From: Acanthosepion esculentum
Taxonomy: Eukaryota; Mollusca; Cephalopoda; Sepiida; Sepiidae
DNA length: 64,000 bases
Direction of reading: 5' to 3'
Assembly: GCA_964036315.1 (NCBI GenBank)
Contig: OZ038479.1
Coordinates: 59,043,746 to 59,107,745 of the forward strand
Each line of letters opens with the position of its first letter. The stretch's first letter is position 1. Of this stretch, positions 12,267-23,520 are shown in pieces. The notes below the pieces were generated by a model. The model searched no databases. It was not told the DNA's origin and was given only the letters and a program-made list of their open reading frames with translations. A program made the position numbers and the translations under genes.

Positions 12267-12864
12267 TGTTATGGGAACTTACCCATAATAAGAATGGACT
12301 ATTCCGTACCTCATAAACACTGTTCCTCAAGAGGAAGCAACAGTCAATTCGAGTCAGTCCTTTTTGGACGACTCGGCTAGACGGTCGAACTCTCTGCCTC
12401 TGGACAGAGAGGAACCCGAACGAGGCTCCGCCGAAGGGCAGAGCCTCGTTCGGGGAGGTTGACCAACCCGTTCCCGTTTATACGGGTTCTACGGGCATTT
12501 TTTGGCCGAGCCTACGGGCTCGGTGATCCCACATTAAACCGGCCTTGTGCCACATTCGACACACGTGGGCGTGTTGTTGAACATCGTCAGTGAGACAGTC
12601 AGTCAGTCAGTTCAGTATGAGTCAGTCAGAGAGAGAGAGAGAGAGTCGCATCAGACGATTACTGTAAGACATTGGAATAGTGATACTGGTCGAGACAACA
12701 TAGTTCTCTCTAACCTAACCTGATTGTTATTACTAACACTTCTACTTCTTTTGTACATATTCTGATTGTAATATATCTGTGTTATTCCATACCTGTGTTC
12801 GAGTTATTCTTCATTGGTTCTACCTTGGACCATCACCGTGGTACAAGGAACCTGGACCATAACA
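12267..12864. mobile_element. Solo LTR type 1, 598 bp
   Basis: The segment begins TGTTATGG and ends CCATAACA, an 8-bp inverted terminal repeat with canonical TG...CA. It is flanked by the 5-bp duplication ATTAT (12262-12266 and 12865-12869). Inside is a GC-rich part with strong hairpins (12415-12454 and 12506-12523), a GAGTCAGTCAG-rich stretch and a short GA microsatellite at about 12629-12646. No internal retroviral-type coding region adjoins, so it is a solo LTR left by recombination. A Ty3-like origin is plausible from the 5-bp duplication but not shown. Confidence 0.85.
12415..12454. repeat. 14-bp perfect GC-rich stem-loop inside the solo LTR
   Basis: CCCGAACGAGGCTC at 12415-12428 pairs with 12441-12454 across a 12-nt loop. 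A second stem (CCGAGCC, 12506-12512, with 12517-12523) follows. This is the most stable predicted structure in the window and sits in otherwise AT-rich surroundings. It could act in retrotransposon RNA packaging or polyadenylation; that is speculation. Confidence 0.85.
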
Positions 12865-12869
12865 ATTAT

Positions 12870-13781
12870 CATTTGTTTGTACATATATATTGGTTCTTAT
12901 CGATTCTTTATGTGGACTTACATCCCGACTCCGCCATGTTTGTTATGGGCATTTCAGGAGAGACACGTGTTTATGTCTCAACCCTAATACCGACGTTACT
13001 AACATTCGCAGTAAGTTGAGAAATGCACACACAGGCCTACAACTCCAGAAGTAATTATCAAAAATATATATTTTTTGAGTTTTATTGAATTATTTTTCGA
13101 CGAATTTTGCATAAATTTTTCACTGAAATAATATCTTCAGGAATTGTTCTTTATATAACTGTAAACAAATTGGATAAAACCCTCAAATTAAAAAGTACAC
13201 GAGAGATATGTTGCACATTTGAGTCACAGAAAAAGGCGAGAAAGGTCTCTAAATATAAAATATTTTTATTTTCGTATTTTTAAAACTAAATTTTTCTCAG
13301 TGTGTACGAGTGTTAAAGTTCCTTGATTGTATTTTTTTTGTTAAGATGAGAAGAAATTTGTTTTTTTTTTTTGCGTGTATGTGGGAGAAAGAAAAGGCAA
13401 GGGTGAAAGTGAGGAGGAAAGTGTCCGTGTCACATAGCTTGGTGAGGAAGACGGATGAATGAGTAAATGCATCTCTGTTAAACCGTGGTGTCGTGAATCT
13501 GTTGCAATATATTCCCGCTCCTTCTTCTTTCATTACTGACTTGTCTGTTCTAGAACTTTTGCTTACATACCCTTCCAAAGGGTCACGAAGCATGTTGGTA
13601 TTGTTGGCGGGAACGCAAACTATTAGTTGAAAAATGTTAAATATTTATTTTCAAAGGATTATTAACCAGACGGATCCGCGAACCATTTTTTGTCCCGTGA
13701 TGACTGATTGTCTTGGTGTTTATTTCCGTCTTCCCTCTGTTGTAATCATATTTTGCCAACTAAATGGCAGGGGGGAGGTAA
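12870..13781. other. Noncoding stretch, nothing recognised
   Basis: AT-rich DNA between a solo LTR and the 3' end of a LINE. An open frame of 98 codons on the minus strand (13297-13593) has low-complexity composition and no recognisable family, so I do not call it a gene. Confidence 0.4.
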
Positions 13782-14510
13782 TATTTATTTGTACACTGTA
13801 CAAAATGTGGCACAAGGCCAAAAAGGGGTTTGGGGAAAGGGACGGTCTTCTGTCTTAACTTTAAACTTAGCTTGCAACAAACACCGACCCAAACATACAA
13901 GCAATAGTACTAACATCAAAACAGCACATTCTTACCTACCTTTCTTACTACATCCACCATAATACCTCTTTGTCGCTATGATAAACCTAAATAGTTACCA
14001 TATGTGCAATTCATTGTCTGTAGGGGGAGAGGAATAAAATAACATTTAAAAAAATCTTCAATGAGTATGTACAATATGGAACAACATTATTTACAAGAAA
14101 CTAAACAAAATAATGTTAGTAATACCCCCCATCCCTAAATGTAGCAGAAACATCAGTTAACTGGACGAAAAATATGCGGGATTATAATAGTATAAAACAT
14201 TTATTCATCCCAAGCACTCACACAGACACATGCGCATTCAGACACAACAACAAATACGAAAACACACACACGAAACGAAAGGCACCCCGTATCTACCAGA
14301 GAAATGACATCACTGACTACTTAACGAGGGATGAAAAGGGGAATTAAACCAAAGAAAAATACGGACAGGAATAAAAGGGGCCGATGAGCATACATACCCT
14401 AGCTAAGTTAACTGAAAAAGGAAATAAAAGATTCAAAAAGCAAATCTAAACTAGCCTAATATCGGGGTGGGTTGCGTATGTTCAACCCAGGAAAAACAAT
14501 ATCCTAATGC
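13782..14510 (-). mobile_element. 3' UTR and 3' end of the minus-strand LINE
   Basis: Read on the minus strand it ends with GGCCTTGTGCCACA, then TGTACAAATAAATATT near 13782. The same terminal words close the adjoining copy at about 17828 (minus) and a plus-strand fragment at about 19701. A shared terminus at three places defines a LINE family 3' end. No protein is encoded. Confidence 0.65.
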
Positions 14511-17500
14511 CTAACTGGCATCAAGGTGCCACTCCAGGTCACCCCCTTTCACTCGACACAATCGCGCAGGATTCACTAACCTCTTGCCAAATTCTGATGA
14601 AGAGAGCCGCCGCTTTTCCGTCTTAATCTTGACTTTAAGCTGATGCTTAAAGTACAAGATCAGTTGGGAAGAAGTGAACTTCTCGCCTCCGTAGAATCCC
14701 TTCTGAGGTGTCGTCCAAATCATGACTCTCATAAAACCTAGCAAGCAAAAGAACACATAATGTTCAGCCTTCGTCAACGGCGGTGCCACATTGCTACAAA
14801 CAGAAGAGGCTTCAAGAACAAAGAACTTTCCCTGCAGCATCCGAATTATGAAGCCTTCAACAAACTTGCACAACGGTGTCACCACCCTGCAATGAAAGAA
14901 GGCGTGACCCAGAGTCTCGAACTCCCCATCACAGCGTTGGCAGCTTCGAGATTTCTCCAAGCCCGCTGAGCAAATTCTTTTGGCGATCCAGAGAACCCCG
15001 CGAATCACCAGCCAGGTGAGAGATGCCTCATCATTATTGAGACATTTCAACCCGGGCGCCCAAGGCAATATTGAGCGAGCCTCCTGCTTCGTAAGGCTGA
15101 GCTTGTCAATCAGCTCATCACGAACGGACCCCTGACTAACATATAATAATTATAATGCTATTTGAGACAACACCTGGACGTTAGAGAGGCCATCCGACGC
15201 ATATGAGAGGCGTTTTAGGGCAAGACGACATTCATGGTAGAAGGTGCATTCGGCTCGGGGTAAACGGCGAGCCTCCTCCTCGAACGAGTGCACACTTCTC
15301 AGGGCTGGGAAGTTCATACGGGCGTCTTCCTTCCAGAAAGTGCCATCCTCATCCGATTCGCGACACATTCGATCTAGGAACCCGATGCGAAGCATATATT
15401 GACGAATCTCAATGCTAGGCATACCCAGACCGTCTTCATATGGATGAAAGCAACAGATCACCCGACATACCCTAGCGGCTTTGCCTCCCCACAAGAAGGA
15501 GAACAAGAGCTTTACTAATGACATTAGTGTGGTATACGGAAGTGGAAGTACAGAAAGTCGGTAAAGGAGAACCGGGTAGATGTGTGAAACACATACTTCC
15601 GCCTTCCCCTTCAAGGAAAGATTCCTCTGAGACCACAAATTAATTGCGATCTCAGCCTTCCCTTGCACCTCCGACCAATTCATTTCCAACTGGAGATCAG
15701 GACCGCAGCAGACACCGAGTAGCTTGACCGGCCCATCCGTCCAGCGGAAATGTCCGGGAAGAGAAACTCCCTTCCACACACCCAACCGCAAGCCAACAGA
15801 CTTATCGCGGTTGATCTTGGCTCATCTCATAACCACTGATTTATTTGCTGACTTCGTCAATCTCGGCTCCGCACGACACAAGAACCGAAACCCCATCAGC
15901 ATAGGTAGAATACCTGGCCGAGGTGGTAGCACCAGGTGGGGAAATTCCGCGTAGGACTGGATTCGTCTGTAACTTGCGAAGGAAAGGTTCCAACGCAAGA
16001 ACGTAAAGCATAGGCGAAAGCGAACAACCTTGACGAATGGAACGAGACAAGACGAAAGGTTCCGATCTTACCCCATGCATTTCCACCAGCGCACCGGGAG
16101 TCGCATACAGAAGTCGGATCCAGGAGCGAAAGTTTGGCCAGAAACCGGCCGCCAAAAGAACAGCCTTCAGGAATCGATGTTTGACCCTATCGAAGGCCTT
16201 GGACTGATCCAAATTGATCGGCGCGGCTTCACTGTCGATTTTTTCTATGATCAAGCGGACCATATGAAGGTTGTCCTGAATAGTCCTGCTCTTCACAGCA
16301 CAAGTTTGTTCGGAGCCAATCAAACTAGATAGGACAAGCCGCAAACGGTTGGCTAAGATCTTTGCCAAAATCTTTAACTCTGTATTTAACATGGTTAAAA
16401 GGCGAAATTTATCTAACCCATCCCCACCGTTCTTGTCCTTGCGTAGCAACTTTATCACACCCCTGGTGAACCGTTGAGGTGTAGACCCCTGCTTCATCCA
16501 GTTGTTGTAAATCAGTTCCAGCAAAGGAACAAAAACGGGCGACTGCCTCAAGTAAACTTCGTAGGGAAGACTATCTAATCCCGGAGATTTATACAGGCCA
16601 ACCTGTTTCAGCGCTTCCCAGATTTCCGACTGTGATGGGACCCTCGCACCCAGCCGCTTCAGCTGCCTCAAGGCAGGAAAAGTCGGCTAAATAATCGTCG
16701 AACTGAGCAGGGCTCAAACCGGGCTACCTGAAAAAAAGATCCTGAAAGTAATCCAGAAAAGCCTCACATATGCCCAAGTTTGTAGTCACGGTCCGCTTAT
16801 CCGGCAATGTGACGCACGCGATATGACACCGAGGCGCACTCCGAGACTCCTCTGCACGCAATTCAGCGGCCATATTCATCGCCTCAGAGGACATTCTTTT
16901 TAATCTAGCTCTAATTACCTGGGCTTATCATTCTTGATAAGCAAGGAGGCTAACTATGCCTTAGCTAAAGCTATTTCCCCACTATCACGGGAATATAACA
17001 ATCTACTTTTTGCTCACAAACCGTTTAGGCGCTAACCGGTCTAGATTGAGTCGACGACTAAAATCAGCAGCAAACGTTCTAATTCTAGATTTTAATCTGT
17101 CCCACCAGGCATTCTCTCTGTATCATTAGTAAGCAGCTGGTCCCGGAAATCCTGCTCACCAAATAATGAGCAGTTGAATTTTCAGTAGCCAGCCATCTTA
17201 ACCTTAGACCTATCTAAGTTTACACGGACCCGGACAAGCCTATGCTCCGAATAAACTATGTAATGGAAACTTGGACACCATAAGAGCTCTACATCGACTC
17301 TCCTAACTAAAACTCGGTCGAGGTAGGTAGAACGCACACCAGCAGCCGAGCTGCCACTATTTGTACAAACTACCTTCTGGGGGTGCTCATTCCGGTACCT
17401 ATCAACAAGATCAAACCTGTCGACAAAGTCCCGAAATGGTTTCACGTTCCAGTTGTTAGTACCCTATACGATCTATGTCGAGGTCAAGGACGGCATTCCA

Positions 17501-17773
17501 ATCCCCCGCTAAAACTACCCGACGAGATGTCGCCAAAAACGGCTCGATCTGCCGAAACAAAGCAGACCGCCCAGCATGGACAATGGGCGCATAAACCCCA
17601 ATGAGACGAAAAGCCTTATCCCTTATGATAACATCCAGCACGCAATGTCTGCCCGCCGGATCTGCGAAGACAAGAGCACACGCAGCCTTCAAAGACTTGC
17701 TCACCAGCCAAGAGATACCCCTCGAGCGTAAATCAAAACATGCTGAATAGAAGGAAATTGTGACGAAAGACAT
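14511..17773 (-). pseudogene. LINE ORF2: AP-type endonuclease + reverse transcriptase, dead
   Basis: This is a nearly full-length ORF2 relic read on the minus strand. The endonuclease lies at 17773-17182 in two frames, with GDWNAVLDLDIDR (about 17500-17460) and the RSTYLDRVLVRR and YSEHRLVRV segments. The reverse transcriptase lies at 16671-15841: SPGLDSLPYEVY, then INLDQSKAFDRV (motif A) and RQGCSLSPMLYVLAL (motif B). Motif C is YADG, so the second catalytic Asp of YADD is gone. A stop follows at once. The C-terminal parts continue at 15791-15150 (WSEVQGKAEIAINLW, FLWGGKAARVCR) and 15068-14511 (CQRCDGEFETLGHAFFHC, MVIWTTPQKGFYGGEKF). At least four stops or frameshifts separate the pieces. 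The element once copied itself by target-primed reverse transcription; this copy cannot. Confidence 0.9.
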
Positions 17774-17821
17774 GACTTACCTCAGAATTCGAAACGAGCG
17801 CGAAAGTGTCTTACCTGCAAA

Positions 17822-18540
17822 GTGATGACAATATATTTATTTTGTAAAAATTACAAAATTTTGGCACAAGGCCGAAGGGGAAGTGGGGAAAAGGCTGGTC
17901 TTTCACTAGCTATCTTATTCCTAGTTAATCACAATCATGACCCATTCATTCATTACAATTACACATTCACCACAAGAACTCATCCATCACCTTTCAATCC
18001 TGCACATACCACAATACCACATATTCACAAGGGTCCTACAAAAACACCCCATGGTGTAAAAATTTGTAATGTTCATATATATATATATATATATAATTAA
18101 AAATCCCATGCAACATGAAATGATGGGGAAGGGAGATGAACCCAGCCAAGAAACTCAAAAATGCCAACCAAAGATAAAACGAATTCAAAGCAATGTTTGT
18201 AGGAACCATCCACCCCTCAAAATAATAAGAGTGGCCGCTGTATTCTACCGATAGATAGAATCAAGACGCACACTCACTAATGGAATGGGGAGGGGAAAAT
18301 AAATAACGGAATGGGGAAATCAAAGGCTGACTCGGCCGAGATGAAAAAAGGGGACAAAAACAAACTGGGGAGATTGGGAATCTCAACATGAATCATAACA
18401 GAAGAAAAAGCCGGGAACAACACTTGTTCACATTGACTAGGAACGCAAAATAGTATCTAACTTAACCAGGGGTGGTCCACAGGAAACCGCTCCGTTGCGC
18501 TAAGGGGACTTAAAAAAGAAAATCAAGGCTAGCCTCGATC
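17822..18540 (-). mobile_element. Second LINE 3' region, minus strand
   Basis: It carries the same 3' end words as 13782-13830 (TGTGCC-type GGCCTT block, then AATAAATAT) and touches the upstream end of the ORF2 relic at 17773. It lies directly downstream of the ORF1-like fragment at 18541-18999. A (TA)10 microsatellite is at about 18077-18096. I infer a second, internally deleted copy of the same family in head-to-tail order. Confidence 0.5.
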
Positions 18541-18999
18541 TCACGAACCAGATCTCACCCACCTTTCACCCGACTTACTTTTGATTACGGGCCTGTGATC
18601 CACAGGCCCGTAATCCGAAAAGAAGGCCCCCAAATGATTTTCTTTCGCTGCCTCTTCAGTTGCCAGCAGGATGTCCCAGCTGGCGTTAGATCTTCGGGAC
18701 AAATCTTTGACCAAAATATGTAAAGCCTTTAGGGCTTCTTCCATTGCCTCCCTGCTGACAGCCATGACTTTCTTGGTCTTGATGTCGACCGTCAACAGGG
18801 TGATTGTCTTAGTTGCCACTGTCTTCATGGCAGAAGGCATTGGTAACAGTTCATTTTTGAGATGAACTCCTTGTATTCAGCTCGGAGACTCCTGTAATAT
18901 TCTGGCCCTTTTTTTTTTTACCTTTCCGGCACCCAGGTTGATGGTGCACTTGACGTACTGGCCAATGGCTCCTTTTCCTGGGTCACCTCCGCCATAGCG
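18541..18999 (-). pseudogene. LINE ORF1-like fragment
   Basis: The minus strand encodes, in pieces, an ATG near 18999 (MAEVTQEKEPL) and then SLRAEYKEFISKMN. A longer piece at 18840-18541 contains TITLLTVDIKTKKVMAVS, MEEALKALHILVKDLSRRSN and ENHLGAFFSDYGPV. A run of T (on the plus strand) near 18910 breaks the frame. I recognise the style as the first ORF of this LINE family, an RNA-binding or coiled-coil protein, but no standard domain is visible. It could also be an unrelated gene fragment. Confidence 0.5.
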
Positions 19000-19380
19000 A
19001 AAGGGTATTCCCCACGCAAATCAGGAAACAAACAAATAGTTAAAATATACAAAAACAAAGCACAAATCAATGACAAATGTCCGACTTACTATTCTGACAG
19101 GTAGTTAATTGCACAAAACAAGTTTTCGACTAGCGTCCAGCCGACAGACGAAAATGACAGGGTTGGAACTTAACCCGTATATCCGTCTTTTGTTCTCATA
19201 CGAGCGCGAACGTGTCCCGCCCGCAAAGCAATAACAAAAGCCTGCAAAGTGATGACAAAAAGAAATATGGCCGCTATTGAAGACAATTTATGCGCTTCTA
19301 TCTCGTCCAAAACGAGATGATATTTGCACACATGCAAATTTTGGCCGTCTTGGAATAGCATAAAAAGCGGGGAGCCAGCA
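19000..19380 (-). mobile_element. LINE 5' UTR
   Basis: The minus strand upstream of the ORF1-like ATG holds GTCATCACTTTGCAGG and TTCGCGCTCGT. Both words recur at 17780-17835 just upstream of the ORF2 relic. A shared 5' segment supports two copies of one element placed head to tail. Confidence 0.45.
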
Positions 19381-19509
19381 GTACCAAGTGTCAGGGAGTC
19401 ATATTGTATATAATCATTGGGGTTCTTTTAACTTGTTATTTTTATTACCCTCCCCCAACAGACATTATTTGTACATATGGGGTTAATTAGGATTTTCATT
19501 GAGACAATG

Positions 19510-19701
19510 ACGTATTTTGGTGGGTGTAGTAAGAAAGGTAAGTATGAATGTGTTGTTTTGGTGGTAGGAATATTGTTTGGTATGATTGGGTCAGTGGTTG
19601 TGGCTAGCTAAGTTTAAAATGAAGACAATTGATGACCGCCCTTCCCCCCTCTTTTGGCCTTGTGCCACATTTGTTGTATTACAGCAATAAATATTGTCAG
19701 G
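19510..19701 (+). mobile_element. LINE 3' end fragment, plus strand
   Basis: It reads through GGCCTTGTGCCACA to CAATAAATATTGTCA and so is the same family 3' end as at 13782 and 17828, in the opposite orientation. Only the last 200 nt or so are recognisable. Confidence 0.6.
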
Positions 19702-20904
19702 AAGTCATTCGGCGGACTACGTGTAATAGAGTTGGACGTACGGATTGACAGACGGACCAAGAGGAAGTCAAAGTAGGCGCGACTGAGTTGGTGTCTGTTT
19801 CACAACTGTCCAGTGTAACGGCTGAGAAAGGGAGTCATGCAATCCATTTCCTTGAGGCGACCGAAGAAGAAGAAAAAACAGCCGGCCTGCGGGCGAGCGT
19901 CGCACTGCACCTGTTGATCCCCCTCATCATCATTTATTTATTTATTTTTCTACAGGGAGGAGGTACCTGAATGCAAGCTACCCTCCAAAATTTATAACAC
20001 CACTAGTATAAGAAAAATGTTACGTAAGTGAGTTGTCGCCCTTGGTAAACTTCACTCTCTAAGATCACGTATAACGTCAAACCAGCCAATCACTAGCCAG
20101 AATATGTTGGCACCAATTATAAAGATCGCTATTCTGTTCTGTTTCTCTTTTCTGCCAAGATCTGCCAGGCACAGGACGTCAAAATCGTTTCTGATTCTAT
20201 CTGCAGTTTTGACATATGAGCCGTACGACATTAGTACGTAAACAAAACCATTATGCAAAGCCAAGGTCATCAGTTAAGTGGGCTTATGTTATTATAGCCG
20301 CAAACAGGACAATTTTTTGCGACAAGAACTATTATTTCTATAGTATTTGTATATATGTATTTCAATAATATTCCTTTTAACTTTCAATTTGCGTTCCGTG
20401 TTCTTCCTGTATTGATATTATTTGAGGCTTAAATCGCTATACTAGACAGTTTTAGCCAGGCCAGACTTACACCACACACAACTTCGCCTGATTGATTGTC
20501 CAATCAAACGCCAGTACAGTTGTTGCTAGGCCAAGAGTCGCTCAATCAAAAATTGGTCATATAAAAATATGGGCGCGCGAAAATCAAGGAGAGGAAACAG
20601 ATAAATTTGGGAGAAAGTTAAGAAAAAGACAGAGGAAGTTTGAGACGAAGCAGTCTATACGTGTTCTTTGAACATCGATTGTTCTAGTGACCTTCGGCGC
20701 ATATCAACTGATTCGGTACATTCTTTTTTTCTATCGGCAGTTCCGGGTATTTACTGTATATATCAACTCTTCCGGTCAGTATTCTACACATTATATGTTT
20801 ATCTTCTGCGTATACAATCATTTTTGTGTATCGTTATGGTTTCCAGCTCGTCGGCGGCGCTACAATGTGTTAAATCCTCTTATAATTGCGCTTGTCCCAA
20901 CCTT
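19702..20904. other. Intergenic DNA with promoter-like island
   Basis: Positions 20440-20700 are richer in G+C and carry GTCCAATCAAACG, CAATCAAAAATTGG, a TATAAAAATAT box at about 20562 and GGGCGCGCG. That arrangement fits a polymerase II promoter, most likely from an LTR or other element. No coding sequence follows that I can recognise. Confidence 0.35.
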
Positions 20905-21279
20905 TGTAGCGGACAGTGGGGTAAAGATGTGAAGAGATATCAGAAGGTTAAAATTTCCTGCTAGCCGGTCCAGCTACATGAGAATGTTGGACTTTAATTA
21001 AGTCCAAATAAGACAAAGAAAACAAACAAGACCAATATACATGTGTATAAACAAATATATATTAATAACAAGTTACACAAAGACATGAACAGTTACATAG
21101 TGTTTGTATGGAGAAATTATGTGTGTGTGTTGTGAGTGTTCGTATATACGTGTATTGTTCTTAGCGTGTTCCCAGAATTTGGGAAACGCTGTATCTGTGA
21201 GAGGTCACATATTGGCCTAAGTGGGAAAATAGAGATTTACCTCACCTCCACGCGGGGTGGCGGCTCAAGGCCTAAGTCG

Positions 21280-21311
<32 letters not shown>

Positions 21312-21396
21312 CGAAGGGTCAGCCAGTATTTATAGCCAGGGGAGAGAGAGACCCCTGTTGAAGGATTAAGAAACTGAGGAGGAGCTAACTCCGACA
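20905..21396 (+). mobile_element. Solo LTR type 2, copy 1 (492 bp)
   Basis: The segment begins TGTAGCGGAC and ends CTCCGACA (TG...CA). It is flanked by an exact 4-bp duplication, CCTT (20901-20904 and 21397-21400). It is strongly similar along its length to 61280-61820, sharing TTTCCTGCTAGCCGGTCCAG, GCGTGTTCCCAGAAT and GGAGGAGCTAACTCCGACA. It holds an (AG)n tract at 21283-21311. The missing internal region makes it a solo LTR. Confidence 0.9.
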
Positions 21397-21414
21397 CCTT
21401 TGTTGGTTCGTACG

Positions 21415-21610
21415 GCTATTATGTCCTCCCAATACCTCATAAATAACGTGTGGAAAGACGAGAAAAGACACTACTTGGTTTCAGTGAGACAATGAAAGAA
21501 AGATAGAAGTATTTAAAGTCTATTTCGGTGAAATGGAAAAAGTTATCAATTTTTTTTTATTTGTACCGACTTTTTAAAATAACGATCAGTAATTCGCCTT
21601 AGATGAAATT
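21415..21610. repeat. Dispersed repeat shared with 2620-2810
   Basis: Shared words in the same order include AATACCTCATAAATAA, TTTCAGTGAGA, GGTGAAATGG-like text and TTTTTATTTGTAC. It is unclassified. It begins right behind the solo LTR. Confidence 0.5.
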
Positions 21611-22729
21611 AAACCAAAATTTATCTTCATTGAAGACCTTTTTTTTCAGTCATTTAAAATACGTTTTTCACTTTATTTTAAGTCCTTAGTGGTAATCAAT
21701 CGATAGCCATGTTGGGATAGTCCATACACTATTGACACCCCAAAATTTTAAATGAACCATTCCGTATCATGTGTTGGCGAATCGGGTCCGTCGAGGCTAA
21801 TCTACCAATCAGGTCGGTCGGTGCATATTCCCGCCAAGGCGCGAACTTTGTAACAGGAAGGAACGCGGTTCTCTTTACAAATTCAGTAGTTTTGCGCGAA
21901 TCTTTGAATCGACACAAACGCACGTTTCGTCGATCAGCGAAAATATGTCTTCAAGTCAACTCGCCACAGCTACCTTTTGAAACTCAGCGAATCTGAATTT
22001 TAGAACAAGAAAAACTCCTTTTTCTATAGAAGCAAACTCATCGAAATGAACGTCTGAGATTAATATAATACAAGAGTTGATTTTCCCATTCAACTACGAG
22101 AACAAAATATTATCTCACTCAACACAACGGTACGCTACTTTATACGACTTATTTTTTCCTTTCCTGCACACACACACATTACACCTTGAAGCAATCGTTA
22201 AATTGTCGTTTGGCAACAATTTAATTTTCTGTACGAACAATTAATCTCGGCCGAAGAACAGTTTCAATCGACCTGAAACGAACACATGAACTATAAACTT
22301 CCCGTTCATATATTCAACATATTTACAAATCATAATTTGTATATAGATGTGTATAATAATAATTTGAATTTGTTTCTCGTTTAAATATTGTGTTTGTCAT
22401 TATTTGTTCTTTGTTTTGTATTGCATGATAAATGTTTGAACAATTTCTCCTAAATTTGTTTGTCGAAAAATAACACGCAATTTACCATGGCCTTCTGAAT
22501 AAACCCCGTTTATTCATTAATTATCTAAAAATTCACAGACCTTTCCACTACAGCCACGCCTTCCATTTTTTACATTTTTTGTACATTGGTAATTTTTATT
22601 TTATCCATGTTAGAAATATATTTTCTTATCCATGTTAAAAATAATTCCCAACTGGAAGCTTATGTTTATTGTACATAAGGTTTCAATGAACTTTGCATTT
22701 CATATAAATTCGGCTTTATGAAAGTAGCG
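21611..22729. other. Noncoding; possible promoter-like element
   Basis: Positions 21710-21990 are GC-richer, with a TGTTGGGATAGTCC start and CTACCAATCAGG. A similar GGAATAGTCCATACC word is at 10387. I could not define both ends. The rest shows nothing. Confidence 0.3.
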
Positions 22730-23520
22730 TGAAGGACGTCGTATCATAAATGCGGGAATCGGGTACTAAACCCTTAACGCCGGCAATGAGTCAGACTTGG
22801 AAAAAACGTCAAGCATCAATTTTTGCATAATAACTTCACTCCGTAAAATAATGCCAAGAAATGTAATTATTTTAAACACAGGGAACCAAACATTGCCTAA
22901 CACCGCCAACTTTCTTTTATTTGACATGCGCAAGGGAACTATTTTCTCAAAAGTGTCAAGTAATTTCGCGTTTTTTTTTTATGTTGTGGTTTTCTATTTC
23001 TTGATTCTTTTGTTTGTCTGAGTCGTTTCAACTTCGATATTATTGTATGTGAGATAGAACAAATTGGGTAAATTGAAAGAGATATCCCTACAAAACCCTT
23101 TGAACAAAGAAATGAAATATTCCCGTTTTGTTTTTCTCATTGAATTTTTTGGTCTGAAAGGTAAGTGGGATGAATACAGAATTTTAAAGAAGAAAGAATA
23201 TAATATTTAATTGATTTGTTTATTTTTTCTTATTTTGTTAGCATAATAAAAAATGAAAATAAATTCATTTGCGATTTTATCTTCTCTGAAACTATGCTAA
23301 AGAGTCTTCTTTTAGTAAAAAAAACAAAAACTGCCATTGCTTTTCTAAAACATTTTTTTTTTAAAGAATTCAATAAAAAGCTTCACTTTCAAAGGTGTCT
23401 AAAAACTTATTTTGGTTTTTCCGCAGTAATTGAGACGAGTAAGAGAAAGATCAGTAAAAAAAAAACGCTGTTAGTTAACTAAGTAAGCTTCTGTGCATGA
23501 CTGCGGGGCTTTATCTGCAA
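22730..23520 (+). repeat. Large dispersed repeat, copy also at 43030-43560
   Basis: Many short blocks agree in order with 43030-43560: ATTTTAAACxCA, a TTTAACACCG-like block, CAACTTCGA and GGTAAGTGG. A minus copy of the central part is at 8190-8340. It has no ORF and is heavily diverged. Confidence 0.55.

Noticed and set aside
15203..16332. Plus-strand frames at 15203-15418, 15724-15954 and 16030-16332
   Set aside because: These lie opposite the reverse transcriptase of the minus-strand LINE and read as its shadow.
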